DNA from: Ruthenibacterium sp.
GTDB lineage: Bacteria > Bacillota > Clostridia > Oscillospirales > Ruminococcaceae
Length of the DNA stretch: 48,111 nt
NCBI GenBank assembly: GCA_020025235.1
Contig: JAHHSL010000010.1
Location: forward strand, 1 to 48,111
Direction: 5' to 3'
Under the pieces are notes generated by a model, which did not search any database, was not told where the DNA came from, and worked only from the letters and a program-made list of their open reading frames with translations. Numbering within the stretch: the stretch's first letter is position 1; the number at the start of each line of letters is the position of its first letter. Shown piece by piece: positions 42,704 to 48,111 of this stretch. The position numbers were made by a program, and so were the translations under genes.

Positions 42704-43766
42704 TCGGAACTCGGCGGAGGAATCTAGGAGTTCCTCAACTCAGTCGGCGGCATCCGGAGATTCTAAAGCTTCGCTGTCCGGCCCTCAAAAAGCGGCGGCG
42801 GTCATTGTCGCACTCGGGGCAGATAAGGCTTCGCACCTTTATCAGTATATGGAACCGGAGGATGTTGAGCAGCTGACGGTAGAAGTGGCGCGGCTCGCTT
42901 TCCTTAACTCGGAACAGACAGAGGGCATCCTCAATGAGTTCTATCAGATGTGCATGACCAATAAGGCCGTCACCGAAGGCGGCCTGGAATATGCACGAAC
43001 GGTTCTGGAAAAAGCATACGGTGAGCAGGCCGCTGCGGATCTGCTCAGCAAGGTGACAAAATCTCTGAAGAACCGCGAGTTCTCGTTCCTGAACAAAGCA
43101 GATATCAAATCGCTTTATTCGGCGCTGCAGAACGAACGTGCACAGACGATCGCACTTGTGCTTTCGTATGTGGATTCGGCAAAAGCTGCCGGAGTAATTG
43201 CACAGCTGGAAGAAGAAAAACAGATTCAGGTCGTGGAGGGCATTGCCAAGATCGAAAGTGTTTCGCCTACCGCAATCAAAATTGTGGAAGCGGAAATGAA
43301 CAAGCGCTTCTCGAGCCTGATGACGAATGCCAATATCAAGGTCGGCGGTATCGATTATGTGGCCGACGTGATGAACAATCTGGACAGAACCAGCGAGAAA
43401 AATATTTTCACAGGCCTGTCCGGTCACGACCAGTCCCTCGCAGACGAGATCCGCAAGCGCATGTTCGTTTTCGAGGATATCGTTACCATGGACGATCGCT
43501 CGATCCAGCGCTTTGTGCGTGATTGCGATACGAGAGATCTGGTGCTGGCGCTCAAGACAGCCAATACGGAAGTGGCGAACAAGCTGTTCAAGAATATGTC
43601 CACCCGTATGGCAGAAAACATCCGGGACGACCTGGAAATCACAAAGAACGTGCGCCTGAAGGACGTCGAGGAAGCACAGCAGAGAATTGTGGCTATTATC
43701 CGCGGTCTGGAGGAAAAGGGAGAAATCATCATACTGAAGGGCGGAAAGGACGATATCATTGCCTAG
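42696..43766 (+). CDS. fliG: Flagellar motor switch protein FliG
   Basis: 356 residues, somewhat longer than usual because of a Ser-rich N-terminal extension (about 1-27). The FliG core starts at GPQKAAAVIVALGADKASHLYQYM. The middle and C-terminal domains include FVFEDIVTMDDRSIQRFVRDCDTRDLVLALK, with the charged torque helix, and MSTRMAENIRDDLE. It sits on the MS ring and interacts with MotA. The start follows GGAGGGG. Overlaps fliH by 8 bases. Confidence 0.97.
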   Translation: MPDRNSAEESRSSSTQSAASGDSKASLSGPQKAAAVIVALGADKASHLYQYMEPEDVEQLTVEVARLAFLNSEQTEGILNEFYQMCMTNKAVTEGGLEYARTVLEKAYGEQAAADLLSKVTKSLKNREFSFLNKADIKSLYSALQNERAQTIALVLSYVDSAKAAGVIAQLEEEKQIQVVEGIAKIESVSPTAIKIVEAEMNKRFSSLMTNANIKVGGIDYVADVMNNLDRTSEKNIFTGLSGHDQSLADEIRKRMFVFEDIVTMDDRSIQRFVRDCDTRDLVLALKTANTEVANKLFKNMSTRMAENIRDDLEITKNVRLKDVEEAQQRIVAIIRGLEEKGEIIILKGGKDDIIA

Positions 43767-44598
43767 TATATGGAAACGCTTGTCCCACCAACCCAAAATT
43801 GAGGATTACAAATTCCCGGATGCGGATGAGCTGAATGAGCTGGAGCTTTTGGATGTCCCGCAGTTTGATCTGGAGGAACAGCCCGAAGAAGAAAAGGAAG
43901 AGCCGGAAACGGATGCTGATTCTGATTCTGCGCTTTCCTATGCAGATATACAGGCGGCAGCAGTAATGGAGGAAGCCCGTAAACAGGCAGAGGACATTGT
44001 AAAGCAGGCACAGGAAGAAGCGGCCCGGCTGACGCAGGAAGCGCATGAGCAGGGCTATCAGCAGGGCTATGAAGTAGGCCTTGCAAAGGGCACCCGGCAG
44101 GGAACCGAGCAGGCAAAGCAGGAGGTTTTGCAGCAGGAGCGTGAACGGATCGACACATTGAGCGATCAGGTGGAAGAGTTCCTGAAAAAAGCGAATTCTA
44201 CCCTGAATGAGCAGATGGATGCAAATGCAATCGAACTGCGGGATCTTGCCATAGCGGTTGCCGAAAAGGTGATCGGTGTCAGCCTGGACAGCAGTGCGGA
44301 TGTTATCGAGCGGATGATCCGAATGGCTATCGAAAAGCGTAAACGCTGTGAATGGGTGCAGATTTATGTATCCAACCGCAGCGCGCGCCGTCTGGTGGAA
44401 CTTTCTCCGCTGCTTGCAACTTCGTTTGCAGCACTTTCCGATCATGTGCGCATCGTTCCGATGAAGGATGATGAACCGGGCGCCTGTATTATCGAAATGC
44501 CGGGTGAGATCATCGACGCAAGCGTTTCGACGCAGATCGAAAACATTCGCACAGCTCTTTCGGAAACGCCCTTGGATTATGAGGGCACATTGCATTAA
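43759..44598 (+). CDS. fliH: Flagellar assembly protein FliH
   Basis: 279 residues. An acidic N-terminal region (about 20-60) is followed by a long coiled coil with GYQQGYEVGLAKGTRQGTEQ, the Gly-repeat zone typical of FliH, and the ALAIAVAEKVIGVSL segment of the V-ATPase E-like C-domain. It regulates and docks the FliI ATPase. Start is TTG at 43759, inside the fliG stop region, after AAAGGA; this is inferred from the overlap. fliI follows after 26 bases. Confidence 0.9.
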   Translation: MPSIWKRLSHQPKIEDYKFPDADELNELELLDVPQFDLEEQPEEEKEEPETDADSDSALSYADIQAAAVMEEARKQAEDIVKQAQEEAARLTQEAHEQGYQQGYEVGLAKGTRQGTEQAKQEVLQQERERIDTLSDQVEEFLKKANSTLNEQMDANAIELRDLAIAVAEKVIGVSLDSSADVIERMIRMAIEKRKRCEWVQIYVSNRSARRLVELSPLLATSFAALSDHVRIVPMKDDEPGACIIEMPGEIIDASVSTQIENIRTALSETPLDYEGTLH

Positions 44599-44624
44599 CT
44601 TTTAACAGAAAGGAGGCTTCCGGG

Positions 44625-45926
44625 ATGTACCAGAAGATGATCCACCAGGTGCGGCATATGGAACCGTACAGCATGACGGGAAAAATCGAGAATATTGTCG
44701 GTATGTCCATTGAAGCCTCGGGCGGCCATGCAGCCGTAGGCGATATCTGCCGGATCTACAACAGTGAAACCGGCAAGCAGATTTCGGCTGAAGTGGTCGG
44801 GTTTAAAAATAATCATATCCTTTTGATGCCGTATGCGGATATGAGCGGTATTTCCGCCGGAAATTTCGTGCGGAATACCGGGCATCAGCTTACGCTTCAA
44901 GTGGGCGAGTTCCTGCGCGGACGTATCATCAACGCACTGGGCGAACCGCTTGACAACAAAGGCCCGCTGGAAGGCGGCGTTCCGTACTGCGTGACCGGCA
45001 CAACGGTAAACCCGTTGGAAAGGCCGCCGATCCGGGAACGGATCGAGTTCGGCGTCAAGGCGATCGATGGCATGCTCACGATCGGCAAAGGACAGCGTAT
45101 CGGTGTTTTCGCCGGTTCGGGCGTCGGCAAAAGTACCCTTATGGGTATGATCGCCGGAAACGTGAAGGCAGATATCAATGTGATTGCACTGGTCGGCGAA
45201 CGCGGACGAGAAGTTCTGGAGTTCGTTGAAAAGGATCTGGGTGAAGAAGGCATGCGCCGCTCCATTCTGGTGGTGGCAACGTCCGATCAGCCCGCAATGC
45301 TGCGAATGAAATGTCCGTGCGTTGCGACCGGTATCGCGGAGTATTTCCGCGATCAGGGAAATGATGTGCTGCTGATGATGGACTCGCTTACGCGATTCGC
45401 CATGGCGCAGCGTGAAATCGGCCTTGCAATCGGCGAACCTCCGGTTTCACGCGGATATACGCCGTCCATTTATGCCGAACTTCCCAAGCTGTTAGAGCGA
45501 AGCGGAAACTTCAAAAAAGGCTCCATTACAGGCGTATATACCGTTCTGGTGGAAGGCGACGATACAAATGAGCCGATTGCGGATACCGTCCGAGGTATTC
45601 TTGACGGACATATCGTTCTGTCCCGTGCGCTTGCAACCAGCAACCATTATCCTGCAATTGACGTCAGCGCAAGCATTTCACGTCTCATGACGGAAATCGT
45701 ATCACCGGAACACCGTGCGCTGGCTTCCAAAATCCGCGATATCATGGGCATTTATGAAAAGAATGCCGACCTCGTGGCAATCGGTGCATATAAGCCGGGT
45801 ACAAACCCGAAGCTGGATTATGCATTGAAGAAAATCGATCTGATCAATGAGTTCCTGATGCAGAAAGTCAACGAGTCGTTCAGCTATGAAGAATGCGTTT
45901 CCCTTATGGAAAAATTAGTGGGATAA
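44625..45926 (+). CDS. fliI: Flagellum-specific ATPase FliI
   Basis: 433 residues. F1-beta-like ATPase: Walker A GSGVGKST (164-171), GERGREV catalytic Glu, Walker B DVLLMMDSLTRFAMAQREIGLAIGEPPVSRGYTPS. It powers export of rod, hook and filament subunits together with FliH and FliJ. The ATG follows AAAGGAGG by 8 bases. Confidence 0.98.
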   Translation: MYQKMIHQVRHMEPYSMTGKIENIVGMSIEASGGHAAVGDICRIYNSETGKQISAEVVGFKNNHILLMPYADMSGISAGNFVRNTGHQLTLQVGEFLRGRIINALGEPLDNKGPLEGGVPYCVTGTTVNPLERPPIRERIEFGVKAIDGMLTIGKGQRIGVFAGSGVGKSTLMGMIAGNVKADINVIALVGERGREVLEFVEKDLGEEGMRRSILVVATSDQPAMLRMKCPCVATGIAEYFRDQGNDVLLMMDSLTRFAMAQREIGLAIGEPPVSRGYTPSIYAELPKLLERSGNFKKGSITGVYTVLVEGDDTNEPIADTVRGILDGHIVLSRALATSNHYPAIDVSASISRLMTEIVSPEHRALASKIRDIMGIYEKNADLVAIGAYKPGTNPKLDYALKKIDLINEFLMQKVNESFSYEECVSLMEKLVG

Positions 45927-45945
45927 GGAATGAATGTGATTATTT

Positions 45946-46392
45946 ATGAAGAAGTTCAAATTCTCGCTTAATTCGGTTTTATCCTATAAAGAGCAGCGTC
46001 TTGAATCACTGCAGAATGAACATGCAGAGCTTATGGCGCAGGTGCGTACGATCGAGCAGCGGATTCAGGATAAGACAAAAGCCTATCTGGATTTTGATGA
46101 AGAATATCAGAAACGGTGCAGTACAGGAATGGCAATCACCGATGCGCGCTTCTGCGAATGTCAGCTGCGGGCCATGGAAAATGATATTCAGGTCGAAAAA
46201 AAGAATTTGGCACAGGCGCAGGACCAGGCGGAACAGAAACGAATGGAAGTTGTGGCTGCAAAGCAGGAGACAGCTTCGATCGAAAAGCTGAAGGAAAAGA
46301 AACAGTTTGCTTACCAGAAAGCAATGGCCAAGGACGAAGAAATTTTCGTTGAGGAATTTGTAAGTGCCGCACAGGTAAGAAGTTCTATTTGA
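45946..46392 (+). CDS. fliJ: Flagellar export protein FliJ
   Basis: 148 residues, almost wholly coiled coil (about 10-135), with the FliJ-like start KFKFSLNSVLSYKEQRLESLQ. It is the central stalk-like cofactor of FliI and an escort for export chaperones. The ribosome-binding site before the ATG is weak (AAGGAA about 16 bases up), so translation may depend on fliI. Its TGA overlaps the TTG of a small ORF. Confidence 0.92.
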   Translation: MKKFKFSLNSVLSYKEQRLESLQNEHAELMAQVRTIEQRIQDKTKAYLDFDEEYQKRCSTGMAITDARFCECQLRAMENDIQVEKKNLAQAQDQAEQKRMEVVAAKQETASIEKLKEKKQFAYQKAMAKDEEIFVEEFVSAAQVRSSI

Positions 46393-46523
46393 AGCCGGAA
46401 GAAACGGTATTCGTTCCGAGTACATGGACAGCGGATGATTTTTACAAAAAGTTGTCTGCTTTCTATATAAGTACGGGGCAGGGCAGAGTCCTGCTGCGTA
46501 CCGAATCAAACGAGAGGAGGTGA
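46389..46523 (+). CDS. Candidate 44-aa small protein between fliJ and fliK
   Basis: A 44-codon frame that exactly fills the fliJ-fliK gap. It starts with TTG overlapping the fliJ stop (TTGA context) and ends with TGA overlapping the fliK ribosome-binding site. The peptide reads KPEETVFVPSTWTADDFYKK, then a hydrophobic/aromatic stretch LSAFYISTG, then a basic end RTESNERR. A CAGGTAAG lies 9 bases upstream of TTG. Codon use resembles the neighbours. No family was recognised. TTG starts are also used by fliH and whiA here. It may be missed by gene finders because of size and start. It could still be a chance frame. Confidence 0.5.
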   Translation: MKPEETVFVPSTWTADDFYKKLSAFYISTGQGRVLLRTESNERR

Positions 46524-46528
46524 AAGAT

Positions 46529-47623
46529 GTGCAAGTACAGAAAAACAATATGACGGATATAATCAAGGTTGCCGCGAAACCGGCAGGAAGAAATCCGGTC
46601 AAAGGCTTTGACGAGGCAGCGGGCTACAATGAATTTCGTCATTTGATGGAAGAACAGCAGTCAGCAGTGCAGAATTCCGGCATCACAAAGCAGGAAACAG
46701 GCGCAGCAGCGGAACAGAATGATTTGTCCGGTGAAAAGCCGTTCGATGCGGATACGGACGTCAATCGTCAGATCATGGCAGCCGCTATGATGGCAGGTCC
46801 GATGCCGAACATCGTTCAGCTGGATCTTCAGCCGGAAGAGCAGACCGCTGTGGATGCAGTGGCAATGCAGGGCGTGGAAGTCCTGACGTCGGAACAGTCG
46901 GCCGCAGAAGCCGTGATCCCGCAGCAGGAAACCGTTCAGCCTGATGTGGCTGAAATGCCCGCGGAGGAGAAAACAGCTGCCGCTTCTGAGATGAATCAAA
47001 CGAAAATCGCTCCGGAGCAGGTCGTGTCCGAGAATGAGGATGCTGCCGCAAACGTACAGGGAAAAACAAATACGGAAAAACCGGCAGAAAAGGATGGCAT
47101 GGAGAAAACCATAACAGCCGAACAGAATCCGAATGCCGAAACACCGCTGTTCCGTACCGTGGATGCCCTGCCGATTCGAGTGGGAGACGCTTCCGGAACG
47201 CCGGAAAAAGTGACTGTGGATATTCCGCAGCAGCTGGCAAAACATCTGGCACAGCCGATTCAGGGGAAAATCTCTACGGTTGAAATGGAACTGAACCCGA
47301 AAAGCCTTGGCAAGATTCGCGTCGAAATGGAATGGATGCAGGATGGCAGCCTTCACGTTTCGATCAAGGCAGAGAAGGCAGTCGCACAGACGCTTTTGGA
47401 AAACAGTGCAGGAGAGCTTCAGCGTATGCTGGAACAGGATGCGCAGCAGATGGTGCGCCTTGAAATCCAGCAGGCGGCGAAAGATGAACTTCCGAATCAC
47501 GCACAGGATGGCCGTCACCAGGGACAGCAGAACCAGGAACGCCAGAACCGGGATGACGATTCAGAATCCGGCAACCGGTTTATGCAGGAGCTGCGGCTTG
47601 GCTTGGCAGCGATCGGCGGATAA
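46529..47623 (+). CDS. fliK: Flagellar hook-length control protein FliK
   Basis: 364 residues. A long low-complexity, Gln/Ala/Glu-rich N-terminal half (to about 215) is followed by the conserved FliK C-terminal domain: TVEMELNPKSLGKIRVEMEW (about 251-270) and the helix QTLLENSAGELQRMLEQDA. It is exported and gauges the hook, switching substrate specificity. The start was set at GTG 46529, 8 bases after AGGAGG; a GTG at 46520 lies on the site itself. flgD follows after 27 bases. Confidence 0.93.
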   Translation: MQVQKNNMTDIIKVAAKPAGRNPVKGFDEAAGYNEFRHLMEEQQSAVQNSGITKQETGAAAEQNDLSGEKPFDADTDVNRQIMAAAMMAGPMPNIVQLDLQPEEQTAVDAVAMQGVEVLTSEQSAAEAVIPQQETVQPDVAEMPAEEKTAAASEMNQTKIAPEQVVSENEDAAANVQGKTNTEKPAEKDGMEKTITAEQNPNAETPLFRTVDALPIRVGDASGTPEKVTVDIPQQLAKHLAQPIQGKISTVEMELNPKSLGKIRVEMEWMQDGSLHVSIKAEKAVAQTLLENSAGELQRMLEQDAQQMVRLEIQQAAKDELPNHAQDGRHQGQQNQERQNRDDDSESGNRFMQELRLGLAAIGG

Positions 47624-47650
47624 AAGCATTACAGGAAAGGAGGAAACTTT

Positions 47651-48111
47651 ATGGCAGGATATATGTCGGATATTGCAGGTTACATCTCAGGTACGGCTGC
47701 AACAGCCCCGAATCAGTTCAAAACATCAGGCAAAAGCAGTCTGGATATGACAGACTTCCTTACGCTTATGGTAACGGAAATGACAAACCAGACACTGGAT
47801 TCCGCAGCAGATACTTCGGATATGCTCAATCAGCTGGTTCAGATGCAGATGGTTCAGGCAATCACCAATATGACGGATGCTTCCATTATGTCGTATGCAT
47901 CGTCTCTTGTCGGCAAAGAAGTTACAGTTGGTCAGTTGGATAACAACAACGAGCTGAAGGAACATGTCGGCATCGTTACAGGTACCGGTTTGATGGATGG
48001 TAAGCAGGTCGTCTTCGTGGATGACAAGTATTACTTCCTGAGTGAAATTATGGCAGTGGGCCGCTTGCCCGAACAGCCGAAGCCGGAAGTAAAGCCTGAT
48101 GAGAAGCCGGG
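47651..48111 (+). CDS. flgD: Flagellar hook assembly protein FlgD (partial, cut by window end)
   Basis: The first 153 residues are present; the frame stays open to the window edge. FlgD motifs: SSLDMTDFLTLMVTEMTNQT (about 29-48), the hook-capping LNQLVQMQMVQAITNM, then ASSLVGKEVTVGQ. The tail in the window (EQPKPEVKPDEKPG) is Pro/Lys/Glu-rich, perhaps an extension. FlgD caps the growing hook. An AGGAGG precedes the ATG by about 8 bases. fliK-flgD order is standard. Confidence 0.93.
   Translation, partial: MAGYMSDIAGYISGTAATAPNQFKTSGKSSLDMTDFLTLMVTEMTNQTLDSAADTSDMLNQLVQMQMVQAITNMTDASIMSYASSLVGKEVTVGQLDNNNELKEHVGIVTGTGLMDGKQVVFVDDKYYFLSEIMAVGRLPEQPKPEVKPDEKP

Noticed and set aside
1..48111. 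CRISPR arrays, tRNA or rRNA genes, insertion sequences, prophage genes
   Set aside because: None seen: no regularly spaced direct repeats, no tRNA cloverleaf end motifs, no transposase, integrase or phage structural proteins.

Overview
This 48 kb window looks chromosomal and comes from an endospore-forming, flagellated member of the Clostridia. The evidence is a gerA-type germination operon, a flagellar basal-body operon, a T-box leader, strong Shine-Dalgarno sites, frequent TTG/GTG starts, nrdR, hprK, whiA and rapZ. The intermediate GC content and the gene neighbourhoods suggest the Oscillospiraceae/Ruminococcaceae side of the class; this placement is inference. No rRNA, tRNA, CRISPR array, complete insertion sequence or phage gene was seen.

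Left part (1-12.2 kb), accessory and sensory genes. It holds an SDR oxidoreductase, an RluA-type pseudouridine synthase, a decayed glycoside hydrolase family 3 remnant, a small membrane protein, and a two-component system with a very large multi-pass sensor kinase. Divergent from that system is an ECF sigma / membrane anti-sigma-like pair followed by a serpin lipoprotein and a second, unrecognised lipoprotein. This looks like a regulated cell-surface anti-protease cassette. Then come a zinc-ribbon membrane protein, rubredoxin, and a DtxR/MntR-type metal regulator.

Middle (12.2-38.9 kb), mostly housekeeping. ileS lies behind an Ile T-box and encodes the long, eukaryote-like IleRS. It is followed by a type Ic aspartate aminotransferase-like gene, secD-secF, a TIM-barrel protein and nrdR. 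The gerA-gerB-gerC operon sits divergent from a DUF421/DUF4363 pair, a likely spore-membrane locus. A FAD oxidoreductase and a GT4 glycosyltransferase follow on the minus strand. Then comes a tight eight-kilobase operon hprK - PHP phosphatase - ROK glucokinase - murB - rapZ - whiA - dnaE, and pfkA with its own promoter. This block joins carbon-flux sensing (HprK, glucokinase, RapZ, Pfk) to wall synthesis and replication. The usual yvcK between rapZ and whiA is missing.

Right end (38.9-48.1 kb). An AT-rich, gene-free stretch of about 800 bases carries two adjacent palindromes and a good sigma-A promoter. A leader RNA with mutually exclusive pairings that involve the flgB ribosome-binding site comes next. 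Then follows the early flagellar operon flgB-flgC-fliE-fliF-fliG-fliH-fliI-fliJ-[44-aa small ORF]-fliK-flgD, with flgD cut by the window edge. The small ORF exactly fills the fliJ-fliK gap and appears translationally coupled on both sides.

The items most worth a second look are the flgB leader RNA, the ECF-serpin cassette, the fliJ-fliK small ORF, and the palindrome-bearing AT-rich region.
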